Below are positions 1 to 8,311 of a stretch of DNA of 37,241 nucleotides, piece by piece (within the stretch, counting starts at the first letter, position 1; each line of letters starts with the position of its first letter). Source of the DNA: Streptomyces sp. UW30 (GTDB lineage Bacteria > Actinomycetota > Actinomycetes > Streptomycetales > Streptomycetaceae). The DNA is taken from assembly GCF_008042075.1 (NCBI RefSeq), contig NZ_RDBN01000054.1, forward strand, positions 2,290 to 39,530, read 5' to 3'. Position numbers and translations under genes: made by a program. The notes beneath the pieces are model-generated. The model made no database searches and was not told the origin of the DNA. It was given only the letters and a program-made list of their open reading frames with translations.

Positions 1-6
1 GTGTTC

Positions 7-1062
7 CTACCGTTCGATGTCGCAGGGGCCCGCCGCGGCGGACACGCAGGTCTGGATGAGGACGCCCGGTTCGGCCTCCGTGATCTCGCCGGTGCGCAGG
101 TCGCGGACGGCGCCCGCCTTGAGCGGCGTGATGCAGCCGAAGCAGATGCCCATGCGGCACCCGGAGGGCATGAGCACGCCGGCCTCCTCGCCGATGTCCA
201 GCAACGGCGTGGCGCCGTCCGCGTCGACGGTCTTGCCGGTGGCGCTGAACGTGACCTCGCCGCCCTCGCCGGCGACGACGATGCTGGGGCGGAAACGTTC
301 GGTGTGCAGGCGCTCTTGGACGCCGTGCTCGGTCCAGTGCTCTTCGGCGGCGTCGAGCAGGCCCGCGGGCCCGCAAGCCCAGCTCTCGCGCTCGGCCCAG
401 TCGGGCACGAGTTCGTCGAGACGGGCGATGTCGAGCATGCCGTCTGTGTCGGTGTGCACCTCGGTGAGCCGTAGCTTCTTGTCCGCGACCAGGTCGTGCA
501 GTTCGTTGCGGAAGATCACGTCGTGCGGCTGGGGCGCGCAGTGGACCATGACGACATCGTCGAACTCGGTGTCGCGCAGCATGCCCATCACGGGCGTGAT
601 GCCGCTGCCGGCCGTCAGGTAGAGCACCTTGGCGGGCTTGGCCTGCGGCAGCACGAAGTCACCGGTCGGCTGGTCGAGCTGGATCAGGGTGCCCGGTTTG
701 GCCCGGCGGACCAGGTGGTTGCTGACCTTGCCGTCCGGGATCGCCTTCACGGTGATCGTGACGCGGCCGTCCTGGCGGTTGGTCGGCGAGGTGAGGGAGT
801 AGGCACGCCACAGGCGCACCCCGTCGACGTCGACCCCGATCCGCACGTACTGACCGGCTGTGTGGCCGCGCCAGCCGCGTCCCGGCCTGATCACGATGGT
901 CGCGGCGTCACCCGTCTCGGGGTGCACGGCCTCGATGCGCCCACGCAGGTCAGCGCCCGCACGCAGCGGGCTGACCAGGTCGAGGTAGTCCGACGGCAGC
1001 AGCGGCGTCGTGACCATCTCCAGCAGTTTCCACGCCCTGCTGCGGAGGGCTGTACTCGTCAT
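7..1062 (-). CDS. Ferredoxin-NAD(P)H reductase-type flavoprotein with C-terminal 2Fe-2S domain
   Basis: The 351-residue product has the layout of a plant-type oxidoreductase: an FAD-binding barrel (about residues 45-150, with a YSLTSP-type flavin motif), an NAD(P)-binding domain (about 155-260, starting LYLTAGSGITPVMGML), and a C-terminal 2Fe-2S ferredoxin domain with cysteines in GCRMGICFGC and a later QTC. Proteins of this form pass electrons from NAD(P)H to oxygenases or acyl-lipid desaturases. A partner gene would lie to the left, outside the window. I chose the ATG at 1062 because the sequence upstream of it does not resemble the family. It is divergent from a PucR-like regulator, with an 86-bp gap that probably holds both promoters. 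The partner and substrate are unknown. Confidence 0.85.
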   Translation of the reverse strand: MTSTALRSRAWKLLEMVTTPLLPSDYLDLVSPLRAGADLRGRIEAVHPETGDAATIVIRPGRGWRGHTAGQYVRIGVDVDGVRLWRAYSLTSPTNRQDGRVTITVKAIPDGKVSNHLVRRAKPGTLIQLDQPTGDFVLPQAKPAKVLYLTAGSGITPVMGMLRDTEFDDVVMVHCAPQPHDVIFRNELHDLVADKKLRLTEVHTDTDGMLDIARLDELVPDWAERESWACGPAGLLDAAEEHWTEHGVQERLHTERFRPSIVVAGEGGEVTFSATGKTVDADGATPLLDIGEEAGVLMPSGCRMGICFGCITPLKAGAVRDLRTGEITEAEPGVLIQTCVSAAAGPCDIER

Positions 1063-1148
1063 GGCTCCAGCTTGCTGCGCCTCAGGGCGTAAAGTCCTGA
1101 CCGCAGGACGTAAATCTGGCCTGCTGAATTGTTCGCAGGGAATAAAAC
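1063..1148. promoter_or_regulatory. Divergent promoter region with a GTCCTG-N4-CAGGAC palindrome
   Basis: The short gap between the divergent reductase and PucR-like genes contains the inverted repeat GTCCTG (1094-1099) / CAGGAC (1104-1109), flanked on both sides by CGTAAA (direct copies near 1088 and 1109). This is a plausible operator for the adjacent regulator. The AGGGA at about 1138 is a suitable ribosome binding site for the ATG at 1149. The operator role is inferred from position and symmetry. Confidence 0.45.
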
Positions 1149-2287
1149 ATGAGCCATGCAATCCGGAGGGCCAGCGAACTGGCCCTGGATGAGACGACGG
1201 TCACAGCACTTCGGGCTGCACTGAAGGCCACCGCCGACGAGGTCGTCCAGGCGATCATCGACGAGGTCCCTCCCTACGCCAACGCCCTCTCGGGCCACAT
1301 GGGCGCCACCATCCGCCGAGCCGTCCGCACCGCCCTGGGGCACTACCTGGACCTCGCGAGCGGGAACGCCACGAGCGGCGACGGCGGCGACGCGGCCTAC
1401 GAGCTGGGCCGCGGCGAGGTCCGCGACGGCCGTTCGATGGACGCCCTGCTCAGCGCCTACCGCGTCGGTGCCCGCGTGGCCTGGCGATGCCTGGCAGCAG
1501 GGGCCGTACCCGCAGGTCTGCCCGCCGCCGAGGTCGCCAAGTTCGCCGAGCTGACCTTCGCCTACATCGACGAGCTCTCCGCCGCGAGCGCCGCGGGCCA
1601 CGCCGACGAACTGGCCGCCCGGGGCAGGGACCACGAGCGCCATCTGGAACACCTGGCCCGCGACCTCCTCGCCAGTGCGAGCCCGGACGTGCTGCTGGTC
1701 TCTGCTCAAAGGGCCGGGTGGCAGCCTCCGGTCTCGCTGACCGCGGTCCTGCTGCCCGCCGCACAGGCCCGGCCTGCCTACCGCACGCTCGACCCGAGCA
1801 CCCTCGTCCTCGACGACCTGCCGGACGCCACCGGTGTGCTGCTCGTCCCCGATGCCGACCGATCACATCTCTTGCGACAGCTGACCGACCGCACCGCCGT
1901 GGTCGGCCCGGCCGGCCATGGACTCGTGCGTCCGCCTCGTACGCACGAGCCGCACGCGCGCGCCCCCTCTCCTCTGATATCCGCGACACCGAGGACCACC
2001 TGCCCGAGCTGGTGCTGAGCGCCGACGTGGACGCGTTCGCAGACCTGCGTGCCCGAGCCCTCGCACCGTTGCGGACCTTGCCTGTCGCAACCGCGCGGCG
2101 GCTGGAGGAGACGTTGCGGGCGTGGCTGCTGCACCAGGGCAGGCGGGAGGAGGTGGCGGCGGCGTTGTTCGTCCATCCCCAGACCGTCCGGTACCGGATG
2201 GCGCAGCTGCGGGAGCTGTTTCCGGATCTCGCATCGCCGCACCGGGTCCTTGAACTGACGCTGGCGGTCGGTCTTCGGGTCAGCTGA
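1149..2287 (+). pseudogene. PucR/CdaR-type transcriptional regulator, frameshifted
   Basis: From ATG 1149 the first reading frame encodes about 255 residues of a Streptomyces PucR-like regulator (N-terminal helical region and central domain) and then runs into unrelated sequence, ending at 2018. The family's C-terminal helix-turn-helix (LEETLRAWLLHQGRREEVAA, then VHPQTVRYRMAQLRELFPDL) continues in another frame from about 1916 to the stop at 2285-2287. The switch falls in a GC-only stretch (about 1905-1917) and fits loss of one base. Either this is a real frameshift that separates the DNA-binding domain, or it is a sequencing error in a hard-to-read run. Its likely target is the divergent reductase gene. 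Confidence 0.75.
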
Positions 2288-2445
2288 CGCGTTCTTCGAC
2301 CGTCCATAGCACCGACTCCTCGCCGACCTCCTCGTGCCTGCTCACGTCGGTGAACCGTGCACAGGTACGAAAGAGTTCGCCATTGCCCAGTCCGGCCAGC
2401 TCTTCCCGCAAGGCGGGATCAGCAGTGACGAGGACGGCCTTACCG
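2280..2445 (-). pseudogene. C-terminal fragment of an unidentified protein
   Basis: On the minus strand, about 50 codons ending at 2280 read like genuine protein (VTADPALREELAGL, then FRTCARFTDVSRHEEVGEES and a terminal ERVS) and stop just against the regulator's 3' end. Upstream of about 2445 this frame loses its coding character, where the opposite strand becomes coding for a secreted protein. It looks like the 3' remnant of a gene whose front part was lost in a rearrangement. I do not recognise the family. Confidence 0.35.
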
Positions 2446-2970
2446 AAGGCCGCCGCGCCCAAGTTCCTGTCGGCGTCCCAGCTGCCGCCGCACCCGACGT
2501 CGTCCTGGACCGCCGTGCGGGTCACCGAGGAGTTCCCGGAGGCACTCGGCCTCTGCGTGAGAACGGAGGGCGTGCTCGACTACGACTACCGGCACCGGGA
2601 GTTCCGCACCGACCTGGACGCCAGCGCCGTGCAGTTGACCGTCGTGACGGGTACAGCCGCCCAGGCCGAGGCCCTGGCGAAGCACTACGACGACCTGATC
2701 CGCACCTGCGCCGACCGCATCGAGGAGTCCTCGCCCGACGTCGACGCCGAGGGCCGGGACTACGGCACACTGCCGGTCGAGGAGGGCGCCCACGTCCGCG
2801 GCCTGAACACCGAGACGTCGGGGGGCGCCACCGACATCGCCCTGCTGTCGGTAGGACGGGACGACAGGACCGTCACCGTCGTCAAGTGGGGCGAGATGTG
2901 CGACTTCGTGAACGCGCCCGTGACCGCCTTCAAGAAGACCACGATCACGGCCGTCAACAAGCTGTACTGA
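2350..2970 (+). CDS. Secreted sensor-like protein, probably missing its native N-terminus
   Basis: From about residue 35 onward (SASQLPPH, then LTVVTGTAAQAEALAKHYDD, then YGTLPVEEGAHVRGLNTETS) the product resembles exported proteins of unknown function common in Streptomyces that follow a lipoprotein or anchor segment. The first 30 or so residues are Ser/Pro/Arg rich with no signal peptide or lipobox, and they overlap the antisense gene fragment. I therefore think the native 5' end was lost and GTG 2350 is only a nominal start. A strong hairpin follows 20 bp after the stop. No function can be assigned, and it may be a pseudogene. Confidence 0.5.
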   Translation: MNRAQVRKSSPLPSPASSSRKAGSAVTRTALPKAAAPKFLSASQLPPHPTSSWTAVRVTEEFPEALGLCVRTEGVLDYDYRHREFRTDLDASAVQLTVVTGTAAQAEALAKHYDDLIRTCADRIEESSPDVDAEGRDYGTLPVEEGAHVRGLNTETSGGATDIALLSVGRDDRTVTVVKWGEMCDFVNAPVTAFKKTTITAVNKLY

Positions 2971-2989
2971 CCGGGCGGCCACCGGAAAG

Positions 2990-3035
2990 GTACGGGGCTG
3001 TCCTCCCGCCAGGGGGCGGAAGGACAGCCCCGTAC
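2990..3035. terminator. Rho-independent-type hairpin, 15-bp perfect stem
   Basis: GTACGGGGCTGTCCT (2990-3004) pairs perfectly with AGGACAGCCCCGTAC (3021-3035) across a 16-base loop, starting 20 bp after the preceding stop codon. There is no long T tract, which is usual for Streptomyces terminators. Confidence 0.8.
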
Positions 3036-3100
3036 CAGTCATGCCGCGGGGCGGGGACCGTCGTACGTCGGCCAGGTCTCCCTCGCACCCTCCGGGGGGG

Positions 3101-3196
3101 GGACCGCCTCCACTGCCTGGCCCGACACATCGCCGAGCAGACCATCGCATCGGGCCGTGTTCCCGGTCTCAGCCGTTCACCACAGCCCTCGCACAC
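3101..3196 (-). pseudogene. Zinc-ribbon-like gene remnant next to a G9 run
   Basis: Reading the minus strand from GTG 3196, 32 codons encode a Cys-x2-Cys-Gly start and a later Cys-x3-Cys-Arg followed by QWRR. This matches the small zinc-ribbon motif seen in many actinobacterial DNA-associated proteins. The frame then enters a run of nine G (plus strand, 3094-3102), after which the translation is unconvincing and runs through the terminator hairpin. It is either a short remnant or a gene interrupted by slippage in the homopolymer. Confidence 0.35.
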
Positions 3197-3254
3197 CGTA
3201 CTCTGGCCTGCCCGGCGTCCTCGGACACACAGCTGGCCCAGGTGCCAAGGCTAC

Positions 3255-3659
3255 TCACCACCGGTTGGTCGCCTTCACGCACAGCGGCTGGGTGCCCTTG
3301 ATGTAGCCAGCGCCCGTATCCCTCCAGAAGACCGCGCACCACAGGTCACCGTTCGCACCGTCCTGGTATCCGGACCAGTCATGCGTGCGGTCCTTCCATT
3401 CTCCGTCCAGGCTGTTCTTGATGGTGCCGCGCGGGCCGAACAGCTCCCAGTGGCCCATACCGGTGCTGGTGGTGGCACGGACTTCCATTTTCTCGACGTC
3501 GGCGTCGGCCACGTTCTGGAAGGTCACACACAACTCGTGGGAAACGAAAAGCGTGGTCGACTGACAAACAGTCCGGATGTCGGTGGCCTCGGTCGCGGAG
3601 GCGGAGGCGGCTCCCGCCAGGACGATTCCCGCGGCCATCGCGACGGCCATGCGCTTCAT
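3255..3659 (-). CDS. Small secreted protein of unknown function
   Basis: The 134-residue product starts MKRMAVAMAAGIVLAG and has a clear signal peptide, with likely cleavage after ASASA near residue 22. The mature part (about 112 residues) has four cysteines that could form two disulfides, many aromatic residues (GHWELFGPRG, DWSGYQDG, WCAVFWRD) and ends CVKATNRW. ATG 3659 is preceded by AAAGGA at a suitable distance. It follows another small secreted protein gene on the same strand after 58 bp, so the two may be co-transcribed. I do not recognise a family. Confidence 0.75.
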   Translation of the reverse strand: MKRMAVAMAAGIVLAGAASASATEATDIRTVCQSTTLFVSHELCVTFQNVADADVEKMEVRATTSTGMGHWELFGPRGTIKNSLDGEWKDRTHDWSGYQDGANGDLWCAVFWRDTGAGYIKGTQPLCVKATNRW

Positions 3660-3717
3660 AGTGTCGTTGTTCCTTTCGGAGAGGGGGACTGAGGATCCGG
3701 GCCGATGCGTGCCGGGC

Positions 3718-4179
3718 TCAGAAGTAGACCGGGGAGCAAGCCGTGTCCATATAGCCGCCCCCCTCGTAGAGCGTGGCGCAGACGCGCGAGGCGTCGCGGG
3801 GCATGAGGACCGTGACCTCGAACGTGGCGACCTCGTCGCGCCGGTTGCCGCCCCACGAGCGGTCCCTGCTGAACATCTCCCTGTTCTGGGCGTCCAGGAC
3901 CCGGACGTGGAGGCGTGGATTGCCCACGCCCGTGGCAGAGATGAAGTTCCCACTGATCGTGTTGAGATACCTGGGCGACTGGGCGTCCCATTTGACGCCC
4001 AGGACGCCCGTGCCCCCCTGAATCTGGGTGATGCCCGATCCAAAGGCGGCGGATGCAGGCGCGGCGGACATCACGGTAGCCAGAGCGGCCCCCGCGCCCG
4101 CCAGGGCGAGACCGCGCAGGGTCAGCCGACCCCTCTGGTTCCGCGGCGTCTTCCGGTTCTTGTCTTTCTGCAAGGACAT
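3718..4179 (-). CDS. Small secreted protein of unknown function
   Basis: The 153-residue product has an unusually long basic N-region (KDKNRKTPRNQRGR), a hydrophobic core (LALAGAGAALATVM) and an APASA-type cleavage site near residue 45, so export is likely. The mature part is about 108 residues with two cysteines close to the C-terminus. Its pattern (VRVLDAQNREMF, then VATFEVTVLMPRDA) suggests a small beta-rich domain. ATG 4179 was chosen over an upstream start because GAAAGG lies seven bases before it. The 251 bp upstream has no gene and probably holds the promoter for this and the downstream secreted protein. Function unknown. Confidence 0.75.
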   Translation of the reverse strand: MSLQKDKNRKTPRNQRGRLTLRGLALAGAGAALATVMSAAPASAAFGSGITQIQGGTGVLGVKWDAQSPRYLNTISGNFISATGVGNPRLHVRVLDAQNREMFSRDRSWGGNRRDEVATFEVTVLMPRDASRVCATLYEGGGYMDTACSPVYF

Positions 4180-4430
4180 GCTGTGCCTTTCAGGCCGGGG
4201 CAGGAGAAAGCTCATCGGGAAATGCCGTGTTCTGGGCTTGGTTACAACGTATGAAGGGTGGACGACCGCCGTCTATCCGTTCTCCGCCGAGTGTTCCGCG
4301 CGTATCGGATTGCCGGAACGGCCCGGGCCTGTCACGCTCCGGCGGATACACCCTCGGAATGGAAACAGGTCCCGGGAATGCCGGGTCCCATTCCTAAAAC
4401 GGCCCTGAGTACGCCTCAAACCAGCGGGCT

Positions 4431-5486
4431 CTAGCGCCTTTCGGCGGTGCGGGACGGCACCTGCCCGTACGCCTCGCGGTAGTACGCGGCGAACCGGCCC
4501 AGGTGAGTGAAGCCCCAGCGCGCCGCGACCTCGGCGACCGTCACGGATGCGGAACCGTCCGCGATGCGCAGCAGGTCCTGGTGCACCCGATCCAGCCGTA
4601 CGCGTCGCATGTGGGCCACAGGGGTGGTCCCGAGGTCGTTCCGGAAGCGGTCCTGCAGGGTACGAGGGCTGACCCGCGCCGCCGCAGCCATGTCCGCTAC
4701 CGACACCAGTTCACCCGCGTGTTCCTCGCAGTACGCCATGGCCCGTCGCACGGCACTCGATAGCGCCGGATGAGCGTGCGCGGGCAGGGCGGCGGAGTGG
4801 TCCTGCGGCTGGAGATCCACCAGGCTGTGCACAAGGACCTGTTCGAACTGCGTGAAGGCCCGTGCGGTCCCCAGCCATGCGGCCACCACCGGGTCGCCGT
4901 CCGCGAGGGCGGGGGCGAAACGCAGGGCGGCGGCGGGCGGTTCGCCGGTCAGCACGGTGACAGCGTTGTCCATCGCCGCCTCGGCGAAGGCGCCCGCGCT
5001 GCGCACGTGTTCGAGCAGCGGGCCGAGCCAGCCGTCGATGTCGGGGTCGGTCCAGTCGGCGACGGGGCCTTCGGGGAGGTAGGCGAAGTACTTGCGGGTG
5101 CCGGGGACCTGCCGCAGCAGCACCAGGGCCACGCCCATCAGTGCGCCCGCCTCCGGATCCGGTCCCCAGCCGAGCAGTTGGGCACGCCAGCCCTCCTTGA
5201 CATCGGCCCAGGACGGGCACTGCAGGAAACCCGCGCCGAGCGCGGCGCCGTCGGGGGACGCGAGGAAGGCGCGGTAGCTCTCTGTGGTGATGGTTCTCGC
5301 AGGACCACGCCCCGGCCCCGTGCTTGGCACACGCGGCTGGGCGGAACGAGCAGCGCTGACACGGTCTGAGCCTCTCCTTCTCCCCGGCCCGGTCGCGGGG
5401 ACACACAGGAGACTCACAGCGGTCCATGACCGCTCCGTCCGGCGAATGTGACCGGACCATGACCGTTCCTCACCAGTCACCGTCAC
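4431..5486 (-). CDS. Chimeric protein: FemX-like N-terminal fragment fused to AraC-type DNA-binding domain
   Basis: Residues about 65-168 match the N-terminal part of a FemAB/FemX peptidoglycan aminoacyltransferase ([18 protein letters not shown], then [15 protein letters not shown]). From about residue 170 the sequence becomes the rear part of an AraC-family regulator: a linker, then the double helix-turn-helix ([18 protein letters not shown], then [20 protein letters not shown]). The junction is near 4980 and the frame stays open through it. Neither part is complete: FemX lacks most of its acyltransferase domain, and AraC lacks its N-terminal ligand domain. The start is uncertain: GTG 5486 opens the frame, and GTG 5330 (residue 53) lies closer to the FemX homology. 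It is probably a deletion fusion, possibly still making a DNA-binding protein. Confidence 0.7.
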   Translation of the reverse strand: MTVTGEERSWSGHIRRTERSWTAVSLLCVPATGPGRRRGSDRVSAARSAQPRVPSTGPGRGPARTITTESYRAFLASPDGAALGAGFLQCPSWADVKEGWRAQLLGWGPDPEAGALMGVALVLLRQVPGTRKYFAYLPEGPVADWTDPDIDGWLGPLLEHVRSAGAFAEAAMDNAVTVLTGEPPAAALRFAPALADGDPVVAAWLGTARAFTQFEQVLVHSLVDLQPQDHSAALPAHAHPALSSAVRRAMAYCEEHAGELVSVADMAAAARVSPRTLQDRFRNDLGTTPVAHMRRVRLDRVHQDLLRIADGSASVTVAEVAARWGFTHLGRFAAYYREAYGQVPSRTAERR

Positions 5487-5644
5487 ACAGCCCTATGGCG
5501 GCTGACCTGGTGTTTTGCGGCTCGACAGGTCGACTCACCCACCCCGTTCCCGTCCTTCCCGAAGGTCCTGCTGTCGCGTACCCGTGTACTCGCCCATGCC
5601 CGCGTTCGGGCCGCCGTCGTGGCCGCACTGCTGGCGCCGCCTCG

Positions 5645-6841
5645 GTTCGTGATCACGTGTGAGGCCGAGTAGGCGAGCGGACGTTTCGGGTCGCGGGAGT
5701 TGGCCCGGAGTGCGGCAGCGACGTTCTGGGTACCGGCGATGCGCAGGGCGCCGACGGCAAGGTTGCGCCAGGTCGCCATGGCGCGGGGTGCATTGCCGGT
5801 CCGAAGCTGCGAGGCATCCTCGGCGAAGGCGGTGTCCCGTACGCGGTGCAGGGCCTCGATCTGCCAGTGCGAGCCGATCATGTTGGCGAATTGGGCGGGG
5901 GCGGCCTGCTCGGCGGTCAGGCTGGTGACCGCGTAGACCGTCTTGATGCTGACCTTGCCGCTCTTGCGGTGCAGGCGGCGCCGCTTGAGCTGGACGGCCT
6001 GGCGGGCGCCGAGGAAGAGCAGGTTGTTCACGGTGCATACCTTGATACGGCGGATCTCGCCACGACCGTGGCTGCTCTCGCTGATGCGGCTCTGGAACGG
6101 AATCCACTGCCAGGGAAGGGTTTTGAGCTGCTTGCGGAGCTTCTTCTGATTCCCTTTGACGATCACGATGTAGTGGGCGTCGCGGCCGGCGAGGTACTTG
6201 GCGTGCTCGCGTGGGTGTGCATGGCGTCGCTGGTCACAACAGTGCCGGCCAGGTCGGCGAGGCTATCCCAGAAGGGGCTGGAAGCAGGTGATCTAGTTCG
6301 TCTTGTCTCCGACATCCATTTGGGCGAGGACCAGGCGGCTGGTGTGATCGAGCGCGGACAGCAAGTGGATCTTGCAGCCGTCGGCTCTGGCGGTGCCCCG
6401 CAGGCTCTTGCCATCCACCGCCACCGCCCGCCGGGTTTTCGGGCCAGGCTCAGTGCGGCGATCGGCCGGCCAGGCGCCGACCGCCCGGTCGAGCGCATCG
6501 GCATCGAGGCGGGCCAGGGTGCGGCGGATCGTTGTCTCGCACGGAACCGGCCGGATGCCGGTCAACGGGCAGCGACGGTTGCCAAGGCGGTCCAGGACCG
6601 CCGATGGCGCATCGGCCGCCCACTCGCTGATAGCCAGCAGTGAGGTCGCGCCGCTCAGCACAGCGCAGGCTGCCAGCGCCAGTACATACACCAGGCCGTG
6701 GCGCACGCCGCGGGGCTTGCGCGGATCGGGGACAGCGGCCAACCGGGTCAGCAGCCCAAGCAGTTCACGTTCCGCGGCGTCAGGCTGGTCACGGAGTTGG
6801 TCAAGGACGGGCGGGATCGGAGACGATACGACGGCAGGCAC
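5645..6841 (-). mobile_element. ISAs1-family transposase, decayed
   Basis: Read on the minus strand, the transposase begins at GTG 6841 with the ISAs1 N-terminal domain ([20 protein letters not shown]), the DDE catalytic region ([23 protein letters not shown]) and the C-terminal block ([20 protein letters not shown]). The gene is dead: Glu in the NEITCFQ motif is a TAG stop (6293-6295), an extra base lies near 6270, a base is missing near 6210, and another is missing near 5670 before LLGL. I found no convincing terminal inverted repeats or target duplication. Confidence 0.8.
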
Positions 6842-6942
6842 GGACTTCCGTAGAGATCACTGGACTCGACACCCACATGTCTTGGAAGCTCGTGCCTGTC
6901 CCTCATCCGGGCCACCACCGGCACACACACCGGGAAAACCAC

Positions 6943-7095
6943 TCAAGCCGCGACTACGCCGAAGCCCTGCGGCGGGACGGCCTGGATCAGCGGGATCAGT
7001 TGGGCGACGTCGTTGTGGTTGCCGCCAGTGGTGATTGCCGCGAGCGGGATGCGGTGCGCTTCGACGATCAGGTGGTGCTTTCTGTCGGCCTGTGG
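6943..7095 (-). mobile_element. IS5-family transposase remnant
   Basis: About 49 codons read ADRKHHLIVEAHRIPLAA followed by TTGGNHNDVAQLIPLIQ and stop at 6943-6945. This matches the conserved KHHLI and TGGNxNDV blocks of IS5-type transposases. The rest of the element is missing or unreadable on both sides. It lies directly upstream of the dead ISAs1 copy, marking this stretch as an insertion hot spot. Confidence 0.6.
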
Positions 7096-7691
7096 GCGTT
7101 GCGTGCAAAATTTTGACGCTCAATTTGCTGCCCAAACGTCTCTGCGCAGGCTCGCGGTCCCGGCGGGCGAGGCGGACGGCCGCCCCTTCGGCGTCAGTGT
7201 GATCACCCATGCCTGCGGCGACCAGATCGGCCTCCACATTGCCGCCTACTCATCGGCGAACATAAGCCGGCCCCCCTCCAAAGCGAATGCAGCACCGCTA
7301 CCGCATCGCCGGCGAAGCGGCCCACCTCACTTCACCATCACGTCACAGGGCCAGACATGCGGATTCCTCCTCCTACAGGAACAGGACCGGGTCGAGCACG
7401 TCCCCACACAGAAGGAACTCGCCGACACCGAGAGCACTCCTGGGTCAGGATCCCTCGCTACGACTACTCCCCCGCTGACCGCTTGAGAATCTGTGTCAGC
7501 GGTGGGCTGCCGCACCGGGCCAGCGAGTGGGCCGACGTGGCCGCACGCCCTCTTGAAGACCAACTCGCCGAGATCGTCCTCGCTTCGGGTCTTCCCCTCC
7601 TTGATGCGGCGTTCGTAGCAGGCGTCCAGCGGCTCCTGCAGGCCGGCTTGCATGCAGGTGAAGCCGGTGCCCGACCAACCGGCACACCGCG
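7096..7691. other. Gene-poor stretch with unassigned remnants
   Basis: No intact gene is visible in these roughly 600 bp. A minus-strand frame between about 7490 and 7690 has strongly GC-biased third positions and protein-like sequence (LDACYERRIKEGKTRSEDDL), which suggests another gene fragment, perhaps of a transposase. It has no credible start, end or family match. The remainder looks like scrambled insertion-element debris. Confidence 0.4.
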
Positions 7692-8180
7692 TCATCCCGA
7701 AGGAATGCGAAACTCGAATTCGGGACGGTCCCACGGCACGGCGGGCGGATTCGCGAACGCGGTCCCGGTCCGCACCGCACCGACGCGGTGGTAGAAGCCC
7801 TCGGCGGGAAGATGCGACACGACCTTGAGACGGTCGAGCCCGGCGGCACGGGCCTCGGACTGCATGTGCGCGACGAGTAGCCGTCCGATACCCCGACCTT
7901 GCGCTTCGTCGGCGACGAACAGCAGGTCGAGCTCCGGTGGAGCGAGGACGAGCGAGTAGAACCCGAGGACCCGGCCTCCGTGCTCGTCGGTGCCGACGGC
8001 CACAAAGGCGCGGTGGGCCTCGATGTAATCAGGACCGACTCGGTAGCCCGCGACTGCGGCTGCGTACTTACCCGCGTAGGCGCCTGAGCCGCGCACGAGC
8101 CGCGTGAGCCGTTTGGCATCCCGCGCGACGGCCCTCCGTATCGTGATCGGCTGGCTGAGCGGGGAAGTGCGTGAACTCAT
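7692..8180 (-). CDS. GNAT-family N-acetyltransferase
   Basis: The 162-residue product has the GNAT fold. Its acetyl-CoA-binding motif A is DEAQGRGIGRLLVAHMQ at about residue 100, preceded by a beta-strand segment (LGFYSLVLAPPELDLLFV) and followed by a typical C-terminal part (LKVVSHLPAEGFYHRVGAV). Such enzymes transfer an acetyl group to an amine on a small molecule or protein; the substrate cannot be predicted. ATG 8180 gives the normal family length, but no good Shine-Dalgarno sequence precedes it. It stands alone, 131 bp from the neighbouring redox operon on the same strand. Confidence 0.85.
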   Translation of the reverse strand: MSSRTSPLSQPITIRRAVARDAKRLTRLVRGSGAYAGKYAAAVAGYRVGPDYIEAHRAFVAVGTDEHGGRVLGFYSLVLAPPELDLLFVADEAQGRGIGRLLVAHMQSEARAAGLDRLKVVSHLPAEGFYHRVGAVRTGTAFANPPAVPWDRPEFEFRIPSG

Positions 8181-8311
8181 CGGGAGAGTATTTCGCACCG
8201 GGGAATGCCTTCGCGCGGCGGGTCGGCTGCTCGGGCAGGCGTTCGTGAAGAGCGCATTTCCGGAGGGAAGGCGGGTGGGGGAAGCGGTGCCTGCCGCCGT
8301 TCTGGACGGCC

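Noticed and set aside
6833..6904. Imperfect inverted repeat (GGCAGGCACGGACTTCC / GGAAGCTCGTGCCTGTC) as terminal repeat of the ISAs1 element
   Set aside because: Both arms lie at the same end of the transposase gene, so they form a local hairpin rather than element termini.
7490..7690. Protein-like minus-strand frame resembling a transposase C-terminus
   Set aside because: The third-position bias is coding-like, but there is no start, no family match and no complete motif. I described it only as unassigned debris.
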